Origin: Pelobates cultripes
Taxonomy: Eukaryota > Chordata > Amphibia > Anura > Pelobatidae
Length of the DNA: 64,000 nucleotides
Direction of reading: 5' to 3'
Assembly (NCBI GenBank): GCA_933207985.1
Contig: OW240916.1
Coordinates: 87,364,699 to 87,428,698 of the forward strand
Positions 22,000 to 33,400 of this stretch are shown here, in pieces. The notes under the pieces were generated by a model. The model had not been told where the DNA came from. It saw only the letters and a program-made list of their open reading frames with translations, and searched no databases. Position 1 is the stretch's first letter, and each line of letters opens with the position of its first letter. A program made the translations under genes and the position numbers.

Positions 22000-22275
22000 A
22001 CTGTCCTCCCCTCGGCCCCCACCCCTGAGCGGTGGGTGGGGGCACTAAAAAAAACAATGGGGGGGGGAACTTCTGTCCCCCTCCCGGCCCCCACCCCTGA
22101 GTGGTGGGTGGGGGCCCTAAATACTAAGAAGGGGGGGACCTAAGGTCCTCCCCCCTGGCCCCCACCCCTGAGCGGCGGGTGGGGGCCCTAAATACTAAAA
22201 AGGGGGGAGACCTAAGGTCCTCCCCCCCGGCCCCCACCCCTGAGCGGCGGGTGGGGGCCCTAAAAAAAAATGTCC
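22000..22275. repeat. G/C-rich tandem units, left mirror arm
   Basis: Three to four imperfect units of about 75-80 bp built on GGCCCCCACCCCTGAGCGG. Inverted counterparts at 23380-23770. Confidence 0.8.
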
Positions 22276-22385
22276 CCCCCCAGGTGACTAGGGTTCCCCA
22301 AACCCCTAGTCACCCCCTCCCCCCCAAAAAAATAAAATTAACCCCCTACCTACCCCCCTCACTCCTGGAAATAATGAGGGGGACT

Positions 22386-22496
22386 TTAACTAAGTACTCG
22401 TGGTCTAATATTCGATAAGTTTAAATCTTTCAGCTCCCGAAATGCCAAACAAAACCAATAACAACTAATAAAAGAGCCGCTAAAAATAACTCTCAT
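22386..22496 (-). other. Micro-ORF on the left mirror arm
   Basis: A 36-codon open frame on the minus strand, starting MRVIFSGSFISCYWFCLAF, lies downstream of the outward-facing TATA-like block at 22541-22550. It is the mirror counterpart of the 23101-23259 frame and resembles it loosely in its hydrophobic part. May be chance. Confidence 0.3.
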
Positions 22497-22540
22497 TCGG
22501 CGAGCTTCACGCTAGCATTGAAAGTTTCGCAGGCGGGGAA

Positions 22541-23050
22541 GGTTATAAAGCCTGCTCCCGCCCCGCACCAGCCCAGCACCTGGTGGTTTAGTTGTCCAAT
22601 CAGTAGGCGTTTCGACAGGTAAAATGAAGACATCGACAGGTAAGTCTCTACATTTACCTGTCACAGCACTCTGATTGGCTGGTTTGAACCACCAACCAGA
22701 GTGTTTGTAGAGTTATCATTGCTGCGGAAAGTGGAATTTTCCCACGCTAGGTAATTTGACTATAACAACACTCTGATTGGTGATTGAAAAGTAACCAATC
22801 AGAGAGTTATGAGTTAAATTACACAGCGTGGGAAAATTCCAAAGAACTTTCCCACGCTGTGTAAAATGACACAGAGCACTCTGATTGGTGGATTTCAAAC
22901 CAACCAATCAGAGTGTTGTGACAGGTAAATGTAGAGACTTACCTGTCAGTCTCTTCATTTACCTGTCAGAGCACTCTGATTGGATGGCTTAAACCCACCA
23001 ATCAGAGTGCTCTGAGCCTAATTGCAGGGCGGGGCAAGGCTTTATAAGCC
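22541..23050. promoter_or_regulatory. Mirrored CCAAT cluster flanked by outward TATA boxes
   Basis: Eight CCAAT boxes (as CCAAT or ATTGG) occur at 22596, 22674, 22776, 22795, 22884, 22904, 22979 and 22998, mostly as ACTCTGATTGG / CCAATCAGAGTG hairpins. A TATA-like block GGCTTTATAA faces outward on each side: minus strand near 22541-22552 and plus strand at 23037-23046. GC boxes (CCCGCCCC, GGGCGGGG) adjoin both. This is the layout of a bidirectional RNA polymerase II promoter. Activity is inferred, not shown. Confidence 0.5.
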
Positions 23051-23100
23051 TTCCCCTGCCCTGCAGAGCTCAGTCTGCGCGGAGCCCTCACCGGGTGAAG

Positions 23101-23259
23101 ATGGATTATTATTTTTTTGCGCTCGTTTTTTTTTTGTTTTTTTTAATTGCGTCGGTTATTATGGTTTTTTATTTGGCCTTTTTTGGGGCTGAAAAAAGAA
23201 GATTTAGAAGAAAGAAAACATCGAATGGTAAGTTTTATTTATTTTTTACAGGTACTTAG
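23101..23259 (+). CDS. Candidate 52-aa hydrophobic-basic micro-ORF
   Basis: Opens 50 bases downstream of the right TATA block. The predicted peptide begins MDYYFFALVFLFFLIASV, a strongly hydrophobic span of about 30 residues that could cross a membrane, followed by a basic cluster KRRFRRKK. Stop TAG at 23257-23259. Caution: T homopolymers encode Phe and Leu, so the composition could arise by chance. A GGTAAGT splice-donor-like site at 23227-23233 lies in its last third and might make it a first exon. Confidence 0.3.
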   Translation: MDYYFFALVFFLFFLIASVIMVFYLAFFGAEKRRFRRKKTSNGKFYLFFTGT

Positions 23260-23379
23260 TTAAAGGTCCCCCCCTCATTATTTTTAGGGTGAGGGGGGTA
23301 GGTAGGGGTTAATTTTTTTTGGGGGGGGGAGGGGGTGACTAGGGTTTTGGGGACCCCTAGTCACCTGGCGGGACATTTT

Positions 23380-23770
23380 TTTAGGGCCCCCACCCGCCTC
23401 TCAGGGGTGGGTGCCAGGGGGGAGGAACTTAGGTCCCCCCCCATTGTGATTTATTTGCCCCCACCCACCGCTCAGGGGTGGGGGCCGGGGGGGAGGACAT
23501 TAGGTCCCCCCCCTTTTTAGTATTTAGGGCCCCCACCCGCCGCTCAGGGGTGGGGGCCAGGGGGAGGACCTTAGGTCCCCCCCATTGTGATTTATTTGCC
23601 CCCACCCACCGCGCAGGGGTGGGGGCCGGGGGGAGGACAGTAGGTCCCCCCCTCATTATCTTTATGGCCCCCACCCGCCGCCCAGGGGTGGGAGCCTGGG
23701 GGGGAGGACAGTAGGTCCTCCCCCCCATTGTAATTTATGGCCCCCACCCGTCGTACAGGGGTGGGGGCAA
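23380..23770. repeat. G/C-rich tandem units, right mirror arm
   Basis: Five imperfect units of about 75-80 bp with GCCCCCACCCGCCGCTCAGG, inverted relative to 22000-22275. Open frames here translate to Pro/Gly-rich low complexity and are not genes. Confidence 0.8.
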
Positions 23771-23838
23771 TAGGTTTTTTTTTGTTGTTGTTTTTTTTTA
23801 CAGTGTGCAGCCACTGGCTGCTCACTGCTTACTAGACA

Positions 23839-24016
23839 TGCCCCTACTCGCTGCATAGCGAGTAGGGGCAGAATTTACTAATACTAAGTAATCTTTACTT
23901 AGTATTAGTAAATGTGGCTGAAAGACCAATTTAGGTCTTTTAGCCTTTTAGTAGATAGCTCTCTAATACCGTGGGAATTAGGGAGTTATCTACTAAGCGG
24001 CTGCAAGATGCAGCCG
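23839..24016. repeat. Chain of consecutive hairpins
   Basis: Back-to-back palindromes: 23839-23870 (TGCCCCTACTCGCT/AGCGAGTAGGGGCA, 14-bp arms), 23874-23912 (TTTACTAATACTAAGTA arms, 17 bp), about 23917-23945 (GGCTGAAAGACC, imperfect), about 23948-23993 (TAGTAGATA...TATCTACTA, imperfect) and 23997-24017 (GCGGCTGC/GCAGCCGC). Confidence 0.8.
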
Positions 24017-24237
24017 CGGATCGGAGTTTGCATGCCACAGTCCAGGTGTTAGTCCCCTTGAAACAACTTTTCCATCACTATTGTGGCCAGAAAGAGTCCC
24101 TGTGTGTTTTAAAATTTGCCTGCCTATTGAAGTCTATGGCGGTTCGCCCGGTTCGCGGGTTCGTGAACATTTGCCGAAATTCGCGTTCGCCATTCGCGAA
24201 CCGAAAATTTCATGTTCGCGACATCACTACTTATCAC

Positions 24238-25520
24238 AAACTTTTAACAATGATGTTTACAGACAAAAATAACTTCATAAAGACTTTCCCTGAAAACATC
24301 AGAAAAGAGACTGTGAAAATCAATTTAAAAACAATTCATTTTAGTACATGAGGACACTTTTAACGACATTAACTTTATAAAGGATGATGTTATTACGTTA
24401 AATACTGTATTATGATTTAAACAAGAGAAAGATAAAAATACTAATTCATTGAAATTCACTGTAATACAGAAACCGTTCTGAGTATAGGCATAGACATAAT
24501 GAATGCGCTAGATGACATTGATGTGAACTGTTTAACAATCTGAAAATATGGAAGGATAATTTTATACTGAATAAATATGCTTTATATATTTAGAAGGTTT
24601 CCAATGAATCGACTAGAGATAACATGTGTTTAGGTATTGTATTATTTCCTTTGCAATCCTTTGGTTGGTAATACATAGAATAGGGAAGATTTTTTAGGGG
24701 GTGTAAAGAATCCTAATAATATTTATAGAGGTCTAATAGTGAAAATGCAATGACCAAAGATTATTGTGAAACTCCTACTGTATGTGCTTGAAAAAAAATG
24801 TTGTTTTACATTAAAGAGACACTTTAAACAACTTTAGCTTAAAGGGACCCTCCTGTCTTCCTTTTTAATCACACACCCTCACTTCAGAAAAAAATACTTA
24901 ATTATCGAAAAAGCATGCACACCGCTCAGCAACTAACAGTATTAACTGATCTGAAGAACACAACAACCTGCATTAGGAGAGGAATCACGGGGAGACCTAT
25001 AATAAGGATATCACTACCTGTAGTTTTTCTGACTGCCTGCAGCCAGGTTGTGAACTAAAAACAGATCACTCAGTGCTGTTGGAGCCGAGACTGTGTGCAT
25101 ACCTTTAACCGTGTGCATACCTTTAACCTACCGTTAAGGATGCATGATGAAAAATTTCTGTCATTTACTAAAGTTAATCCCAGATCGCGGCGATCGTGAT
25201 TAACGCTTCGAGGCAGACCAGGAGCACCTGTATTTTACTGTGGTCTGATTTTTTGTTGTTTTTTTTTTAACCCTCAGGGGTTCAATTTATTTTATTCATT
25301 AATTTTAATATTTTAAAATGATATATTTGGGTGGAAGTTAGTGGGGAATTTGGGAATTTAGTATTAGTGCTGTTTGTCAGACCCTTGTGGTCCGCTGATC
25401 AGCCAACACACGCTTGTGTGCTTGTAGCAGTGAGATTGTCAGTGTCTGCATGTGAGTATGCTTACTGTATGATTATATATTTACACTGACAGAACCAATA
25501 TTTTGAATTAGAAAAAGAAA
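24238..25520. other. AT-rich DNA, no gene seen
   Basis: Near 24815-24860 TTAAAGAGACACTTTAAA and CTTAAAGGGACC resemble T2/Kolobok MITE ends but no complete element is bounded. A short direct duplication CCGTGTGCATACCTTTAA lies near 25090-25130. Confidence 0.4.
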
Positions 25521-25526
25521 CATACT

Positions 25527-25530
25527 AATA

Positions 25531-25562
<32 letters not shown>
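25527..25562. repeat. AT/AC microsatellite
   Basis: Alternating AT run followed by ACAC units. Confidence 0.9.
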
Positions 25563-25563
<1 letters not shown>

Positions 25564-25687
25564 GACACACTACATGCAACAATTGTTTCCAGGGCTGCTT
25601 TGTATCCCCAGTCCAGCTCTGCAAAAAGGGTCCGAGCATTGATGTCATTACAATTATGCCCCCCTGGAAAAATTCCTGCTGACGCCC

Positions 25688-26371
25688 ATGCATAGAGGAC
25701 TGGCCTTTAGTGTACTAAATGAGTCATCCATGTTAGTTAAACAAGATACAAGGCTTCTACTACCTACCACCTTGACATGGAAGGGAATGGTAGTCTACAT
25801 GCATGCCCTTATAGACTCTGGGGCAGCAGAGAATTTAATTGATAGGTCCTTTGCTGATAAGTATGTGCTCCCTCTCAGAGAAAGAGCAACACCCTTGGTC
25901 GGAGAAGCCATAGGTGGTAGACATCTTGAAGAACCCACCATTACTAAGGAATCTATTCCAGTTCTTATCATGGTTGGGGTTCTTTATAAGGAAATCATTG
26001 TTCTGCAAACAATTTCATCTCCTTCATATTCTATAGTCTTGGGTTATCTATGGTTGTATAAACATAACCCAACTATAGACTGGGAGAAAGGAGAGGTAGT
26101 CAAATGGGGCCCTTGTTGTTTAGAGGGGTGTGTTACCAAAATCAGACCCTTGGGCCTCATAAACGTTCATTACCTCCTTTATCCACAGATGTACCCAAGG
26201 CCTTCCAAGTCTTGAAAGAGGTCTTTGACAAAAAGAAAGCGGATAAGTTGCCTCTGCACTGATCGTATGACTGTGCTATAGAATTATTACCAGGGACTAT
26301 GCCTTCTAGAGGCAATGTTTATCCTCTCTGTCTGAAAGAGAATCAGATATTGGAGGAATACATTAAGGAGA
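25688..26371 (+). pseudogene. Ty3/Gypsy protease region
   Basis: The open frame 25688-26215 carries an aspartic protease core, HALIDSGAAENLIDRSF, with the catalytic DSG at 25814-25822, and a second family block ILG(Y)LWLYKHNPTIDW. Retroviral-type proteases of LTR elements process the polyprotein. A frameshift after 26200 and a stop near 26260 separate it from the RT linker (YDCAIELLPG). Gag and LTRs are absent. Confidence 0.8.
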
Positions 26372-26375
26372 ACCT

Positions 26376-26451
26376 AGAAACATAGAATGTGACGGCAGAT
26401 AAGAACCATTCGGCCCATCTAGTCTGCCCAATTTTCGAAATACTTTCTCCT
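26376..26451 (-). mobile_element. CR1 LINE 3' tail inserted in Gypsy pol
   Basis: The segment is the reverse complement of the CR1 3' end at 45950-46015 (AACATAGAATGTGACGGCAG). It interrupts the Gypsy reading between KENL and EKGFI. Only about 75 bp remain, a heavily 5'-truncated insertion. Confidence 0.8.
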
Positions 26452-27650
26452 TGAGAAGGGATTTATCAGAAGGTCCTCATCTCCAGCTGGAGCGGGATTC
26501 TTCTTTATTTTGAAAAAGGAGGGTGATCTTAGGCCCTGTATTGATTATCGGGGGTTAAATAAGATTGCTGTACGTAATGTCTATCCTATACCCTGATCAC
26601 AGAACTATTTGACAAGTTGAAAGGTTCCAAGATCTTCACCTAATTGGACCTAGGTGGTGCATATAATTTGGTGAGGATCAAAGAAGGGGATGAATGGAAG
26701 ATGGCCTTTAATATGAGATATGGGCATTATGAATACACACTCATGCCTTTTGGACTATGCAATTCTCCGGCCATCTTCCAGGACCTGATAAATGACGTAT
26801 TAAGAGACTACTTACAAGAATTTGTTATCGTATATCTAGACGACATATTGATCTATTCCCCCCAATCTTCAAACCCATCACATACATGTGAGGAAGGTCT
26901 TACGCAAATTGTTGAACAATGGTCTGTATTGTAAATTTTAGAAATGTTTATTCGATCAGGATGTTCAATTTCTTGGGGTATGTAATATTTTGAGTCTGGT
27001 TTTGAAATGGTTCCTAAGAAGCTAGATGCCATCCATTAATGACCCATACCCACAGGGTTAAAAGCCATTCAACTATTCATAGGGTTTTCAAATTACTATA
27101 GGAGGTTTCTCAAAGAGTTTTCCTCCATACTTTCACCTATCAATAACATGACTAAGAAAAGGAGAACTAATCAGGTGCACACTCCAGAAGCACTCGCCGC
27201 CTTTGACACCCTAAAGGCTGTATTTGCCTCAGCTCTTATCTTGGTTCACCTGGATCCATCTCTTCCTTTCCTTTTGGAAGTAGGTGTATCTGAGACAGGC
27301 ATAGGGGCAATACTCTTCCAATGTTTGTCTCCTGATCAACCCCTACATCCTTGTGGATTCTAAGAAACTTTCTAAAGCTGAGAAGAACTATGAGATAGGG
27401 GATAGGGAGCTCTTAGCCATTGTATAGGCTCTTAAGGAATGGCGTCATTTGCTAGAAGGTATGACCATACCTGTTACGATACTGATGGATCATAAAAACC
27501 TGTCATATATGAGCAAAGCCAAGAGACTGATGGATAGACAGGCACATTGGTCTTTGTTTTTCCTCTCATTTTAACAACGTACTTACTTATAGACCAGGTA
27601 CAAATAACACCAAAGCGGACACATTATCCCGGCAATTCAAACTTATGTTT
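26452..27650 (+). pseudogene. Ty3/Gypsy reverse transcriptase-RNase H
   Basis: Gypsy polymerase motifs occur in order: SPAGAGFFF and [13 protein letters not shown] (26480-26560), [12 protein letters not shown] (26643-26690, catalytic Asp), [13 protein letters not shown], and YLDD at 26833-26844. The frame shifts after 26934. The connection and RNase H regions follow (AFDTLKAVFASA near 27200, KNYEIGDRELLAIV near 27385, then MDHKNLSYM near 27490). No integrase or LTR is found after 27650, so the element is 3'-truncated. Multiple stops make it inactive. Confidence 0.82.
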
Positions 27651-27829
27651 CCAACAGTTGCTGAAGCAGCATCGATCATCCTTAAAGCCAAGATAGTAGC
27701 TGTCACTCAACTAAACACTCAAGATCTCATTAAGTTTCTCATTTAAGGTTCAAAATATGCCTTTTGGTTCAAAATATGCCCTTTGAAAAGATCTCATTTA
27801 AGGTTCAAAATATGCCTTTTGAAATTCCC

Positions 27830-28283
27830 TGGGCTGTCTACTTTAAGAAATGGTATGCCTTTATAGGGTAGTTGTAATAGGTAGCCTGCTAAAATACTCC
27901 AAAATGGGACATGGTTACAGGGTAAAAATTCAAATTTTTTTAAAAAAAACTGAAGTATTATAGAGCCGTAGCACACATAAGGTTTGCAAAATATACTGTG
28001 TGGGGATTTTATGACAGTCGCACATATCAAGTGTAGGAAATACCCAGCAACATGTATGTAAAAAATGCCATTTTTTTTCCTCTCCACAAACATTGACATA
28101 AATTGGTGAAAAAATGGTGACAAGTTAAGGCACAATATACGCCATATAAGATACCCTGGAGTGTCTGCTTTTTCAAATAGAAGCCATTAGTGGGTTTATT
28201 TGGACAGTCAAACTGCTATAATGCCCCAAAATGAGACACAGGCCCATCAAATCCATCTATGAAAATTCTAACTATAGTAACTT
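27830..28283 (-). repeat. Unclassified interspersed repeat, part 1 (split by L1)
   Basis: Homologous on the opposite strand to 42450-42620 (ACTATAGTTAGAATTTTCAT against TCATAGTTAGAATTTTGATA when reversed). Continues at 36129 after the L1 insertion. Confidence 0.65.
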
Positions 28284-28300
28284 AAATAGTCTTGTCTCTT

Positions 28301-29286
28301 CTGTGACGGGGGAGGAGCGATGACGTAGGCGCACTTAGCCGGCGTCCTCATGGTGTGTGATGGGTGAAAGCTAGAGTCAGGTGTGCAGAAGAACCTAATG
28401 CCAGCGGTAACTCCAGGACGGACCAAAGGGAGAGTCTGGCGGATCTTTGACTAAAGCGTCCAGCAGAAAATAGAGGTGCTTTGAGGGAGCAATCAAAGAA
28501 AGCACATGCAGGACACCAGTAGTGGATACTCCGGCTCAATGCCGATCCCACCTTAAAGCCACTAGCTCAACCTCAATTAGTTATAACCTGTCGAAATTGC
28601 AAAAAAAAAAATTCTCTGCCTGTTTTTTTTTTTTTTGCTGTGTGGTTTTCCTGGCTGTATGCTTCTCAATGAATAGAGATCTCATTGAATTGAAACCTCA
28701 AATGGGTCTCATTGAACAGAGACAACACTGAGTATAGATTTTACGAAATAGAGATCTTATAGTTGAAGCTGCAAATGTTTTTTTTTCCCTCCTGAACCCC
28801 TTATAATAGCGATGGAAATCGCTTTCTTTTTTTCTCTGCCTGTTCTTTTTGCTGTTTGGCTTTCCTGGCTGTATGCTTGTCCTCCTCCAATGTTTGATAA
28901 CAGAGGAAATTCTATTGGAGTAAAATAATTAAAATAGAGTTCTCAACAAATGGATATCATTGAATAGAGACCTCACTGAGCAGAGATCTCACGATATAGA
29001 GATCTTAATGAACAGGGATCTCTTCGGTCAGCCCGGTTCTTTTTCCCTCAGAGGGAGTTCATTTTAAAAGAAAAAGGAAAGGGAAGGAAAGAAAAAAAGG
29101 GGAAAGAAAGGGAAAGGAGGGGGAAAAGGGAAAAAGAAAGGGAAAAGAGAGAGGGAAACAGGAAGAGGAATAGAGGGGGCAAAGAAAAAGAACAGAGAGG
29201 TGGGGGACAAGGAAGAAGAAAGAGGTAGGGCGACAAGGAGATAAGGAGATAAGGATAAGAAAATATGGCCACCAAAAAGATGCAAA
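28301..29286 (+). other. L1 5' untranslated region
   Basis: Repeated GAGATCT-CATTGAA phrases recur between 28670 and 29020 and a purine-rich tract spans 29066-29270 just before ORF1. It would hold the internal promoter by analogy with other L1 elements. Confidence 0.6.
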
Positions 29287-30105
29287 ATGGCAAGCACCAG
29301 AAGAAGGAAAAAAATAGAAGTACAATCAGAAAAACGCTTGTATTTTTTCTCTCCCCAACCATCTGGGAATAAGTCAAATTTAGATATGTCTTACCTGCCT
29401 GCTAATCCGACAGGAGAAATGAGCAGTACCCAAATGGAGGCAGATGACAATTTAAGACAGGAAGAAAATCTATATGAACAATTACTCAGTCATCTAGATA
29501 TACAATTTGAAAGAATGAAGGAGGAAATGCAATTGAACACACAGGATATCAAGAGAAAACTTTCCTCATTAACCCCAAGGATACAGAGTACTGAAGCAAA
29601 ACTTGAGATGATGGAACAAGTGAGTAACACCCACCAGGAAGAACATGCTATCCTGGAAAGGAAAATATTGGATCTGGAAAATAAGATTATAGATCTGGAG
29701 GACAGATCACAGAGGAACAATCTAAGAATTTGAGGAGTGTCAGAACAAATAACGTCAACAGAGCTGGAATCATATATAGAAGAATTCCTCAAATCCATGA
29801 AGGTGGAATGGGATATTAAAAGCCCTATGATGGAACGGTGTCACAGAGTTAACAAGCCTAAAGGCGTACCAAATCACCTTCCAAGGGATATATTGATCTG
29901 TTGCCCCTCTTTTAAACTTAAGTTACAGATCCTGAGTTCATTGAAGAAAAACATTCTTTCAGGAGAGTACGAAAAGTTAAAGGTCTATCAAGACCTGTCA
30001 TGGAACACCAGACAGAAGAGGAAGACCTTTTCAGAGAGTACAACAATACTCAGATCTAAGAACATAAAATATTGGTGGGGGTTCCCCACAAAGATCTTTA
30101 TATAG
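29287..30105 (+). pseudogene. L1 ORF1 protein, one internal stop
   Basis: RNA-binding chaperone of L1 particles. Residues about 50-145 form a coiled coil ending in LEDRSQRNNLRI, the hallmark before the RRM. The frame then meets TGA at 29731-29733, where relatives have Arg (a CGA to TGA change would explain it), and continues open in the same frame through the RRM and C-terminal domain (SPMMERCHRVNKPKG, RDILICCPSFKLK, YQDLSWNTRQKRK) to 30105. Confidence 0.88.
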
Positions 30106-30348
30106 CATGAAGGCAAGATCACAAGTTTTGTTACGGCAGAACTACTTAAAAGGTGGATGGCTTTGAGTAAAGAAATATGAAGAAGCAAAGATTAGCTTGC
30201 TAGGGAATGGAAGGAGACAGAGGAGAAATGGGGAAGAAGTAGGAAAACCACAAGGAAGAAAGGTAAGGGGGAAAAAAAGAGAAGAAAGGAAAGACGGAAA
30301 CAAGGGCACCTTTGGATTTATTTAATTTTTAAAGTAACGAGAAATGAT

Positions 30349-30494
30349 GATAAAGACACACACTATATAGAGGAAAATAGATACACTATTAAATGTAATA
30401 TTAACACATTCTGCAATGGCAGATAAAGGCACACATTATATAGAATAAAATAGATACACTATTAAAAGTAATATTAACACATTCTGCTATGACA
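30349..30494. repeat. 73-bp tandem duplication in the L1 inter-ORF region
   Basis: GATAAAG...CACATTCTGC at 30349-30421 repeats at 30422-30494 with a few differences. Confidence 0.85.
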
Positions 30495-33400
30495 GACACC
30501 AAGAGTTTGGAAAATATTAGTTGGATGTATTTATTTATTTATTTTTTTGCTCGGTTTCTTCATTTACATTTTTTCTTCTGTCTCTTTTTTTATAAAGAAG
30601 ACACACAAGATAATCACTGATTTAGGCTGGTGTTAAATTAACAGAACTTATGATGAAAAAGGCACAGAGGTTTATTAATAAATTAGATGGAATCTAAAGA
30701 GTTAGGAAGAATTACTTAAGCAAAGGGATAATTGTAGAGGATGAGGGTATAATGAAACAACAAGATGAAGTTATAAAAAATGTGTTAGACACTTTATGGA
30801 GGGGATTATCAACTAAGCGATACTTAGAGAAAAGGCACAAAATAGTAGGGAAAGAATTGGAGGTGGAAAAATTAAATAAAAAGAGTGGGGGTTCTTATAT
30901 CCTATACATGGTCACGGATTTGTTGGAATAGGTTTTTTGTTTTTGTTTTTTTTATTGGTTTCCCTTGACAAGTCTAGAATTCTATAGTGTGGTGTCTCAA
31001 AGGCTTCTGGTGGAATGATGGGGAGGGGTGGCTTTTATGTTCTCTAAAAATATATCCATAAATATTAAATATCAAGATATCGACATAGAGAGAAGATATA
31101 TTACTCTGGTGTGTGAAATAAACACCAAACTTTTTACACTCATTAATATATATGCACCAAATAAGTCTACTATAAAATTTATAACCAGGATTATGAAGAA
31201 AATAGATCAAATCAAGCAAGAGGTGCTATTAATGATGGGAGATTTCAACTGCGTAATAGACCCTATTAAAGATAGGAAGAACTACAATGGTAAAAAGATC
31301 AATAAAGGATCTTCAGATAGACTACAAAAATGAATAGATCAATATAATGTGAGGGACATATGGAGAAGGTTTCATCCCTTGGAGTTAGACTTCACATGCT
31401 ACTCAAAAACATTTAATTCCTACTCCAGAATCGACTTTATTTTGGGGGATGTGGGATACGGGATATAACATGGTCAGACCATAACCCAATTATATTGGAT
31501 TATAAAGATGTCTTTGATAGGTTTAGAAGAGACTGGCGATTGAATGATTATATATTATATAAAAATGATAATATTGAATAAATAAAAAAAATAATAGAAC
31601 TTTTTTTTTGGAAAATAATAATAAGGGGACATTAGACACGGTAGTATGGTGCCCTTATAAAACCATAATCAGAGGCCACTTCATGGGGATGGCTGCCAGA
31701 CTGAAAAAGAAAGAAGATCCCCCACTTGCAGAGTTATATATCAGGCTAAATGGATATAAGAAACAGAACAAATTAATACATTCCATTCAAATGGCAAAAA
31801 TCAATAACAGAACAGAACATAAGTGTACAGTTAGCATCTAAATGGTATCATAAAAGTTATAAACCTGAAGCGGTTATGACGAGTAAGTTGAAAAAAGGAA
31901 AAAAATAAGAGAGTGATATCCAGAATTAGGGATAAAGACACATACATAATGGCCCCAGAAGAGATAGGTGGAGCATTTGGAAGATTTTATAGAGATCTAT
32001 ACGTATAACCTACCACAGGATTTATTTGTTAATGATGATGAAATCCAAAAATTATTTGAAAAGATAGAAATACCCAAAATGCTATCTGACCAAATAGAAC
32101 TAATAAATCAACCTATTTCAGAAATAGAAGTTATCAAAGCAATAGAAAGACTTAAAGAAAAAAACACCCCAGGTCCAGATGGATTTACAAATACATTTTA
32201 TAAAATTATGAAAGATCTAGGGAGTTATTGAGAGCAAATATTGTCCCAATTCCAAAACCAGATAAAGATCCAGAACTGATTAGTAATTTTAGACAGATAT
32301 CATTGATCAACACAGATGTTAAAAAAAAATTTCAATTCTTGTGGATCGGCTGAAAGTTGTCAAACCAGATCTTATTGACAACTATCAAGTTGGCTTTATT
32401 CCAGGCTGGTCGTCAGTTAACAATATTCGGAAAATAATAGATATATTAGAGGCAACAGAGACTAAGGGGAACCCACTCATGCTCATATCAATAGACGCAA
32501 AAAAGGCATTTGATAGGGTTGGGTGGGCCTTTTTGTCAGCCACATTAAAACAATTTGGATTTACAGGTTCATTTTTAAAAGCGGTATCTGCTCTCTATGA
32601 CTCTCCACAGGGAAAAGTCATGGAATCTGGATTTACTTCCCAAATTTTTAATATCAGTAATGGGACAATATATATATATAACCCCATTTCTATAAGAAAA
32701 AAATCAAAAAATCATAGGATACAGATATCCGCTAGGGTAGATTAAACTAAATATTTATGCGGATGATATATTATTGATACTAGACGAACCAACTACTTCT
32801 ATTCCAGAAGTTTTAAAAAAGATAAAAAGTTACTCTAGAGTAGCCAGTTATAAATAAATATAGATAAGTCAGAAGTCATAGTCAAAACATGAACAAGAGA
32901 TCAGTTCAGAATCTTATAAAAAAACTATGGACCAAATGATTAAAAACGCTTGAAATATTTGGGAATAATTATTGCATCAGAGACAAAAGAGTTAATAGAA
33001 GCAAATTTTTTACCCTTAGTAAAACAAACCAACAAAAATCTACAAGAATGGAGGGGTTTGGGATTTTCGTGGTCGGGTAGAATCAATATATTAAGGGCCT
33101 ATATTTTACCAAAATGGCTCTATTTATGGAGAATGATCCCACTTGATTGCCCAGAAAACTGGTTATCAATGTTACATGCCTCTTTTCTAAAATTTGTCTG
33201 GGGCGGAAAGAAACCCAGAGTTAAAATGAAAAACTTGGCCAGATTAAGACAAAATGGAGGTTTGAGTTGCCCAGAAATTCACCAATGTTATCAAGCCAGT
33301 AGATTGTTTCACATAATGGTATCACAAAATAGATCCGCAGAAAAGGAAAAATGGCATTCAATAGAGAAATATGGTACTGGGGTGGAGAACTTATCCTCTG

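Larger units (their letters stand above)
21800..24229. mobile_element. hAT-type foldback element (non-autonomous)
   Basis: 8-bp duplication CTTATCAC at 21792-21799 and 24230-24237 identifies a hAT-type insertion. Termini are TAGAGATGTCCCGAAC and, inverted, TAGTGATGTCGCGAAC. The 2,430-bp interior is almost a mirror image around about 22842: G/C-rich 75-bp units (22000-22270 and 23380-23770), the GTCACCCCC...AATTAACCCC block (22280-22380 and 23260-23345), TATA-containing blocks and CCAAT hairpins all occur once in each orientation. No transposase is encoded. Confidence 0.85.

Noticed and set aside
23335..23860. Several Pro/Gly/Arg-rich frames on both strands
   Set aside because: They are translations of the G/C-rich 75-bp tandem units of the hAT foldback element.
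29048..29377. Minus-strand frames of 77-109 codons rich in Leu, Phe, Pro
   Set aside because: Antisense of the L1 5' UTR purine tract; no motif.
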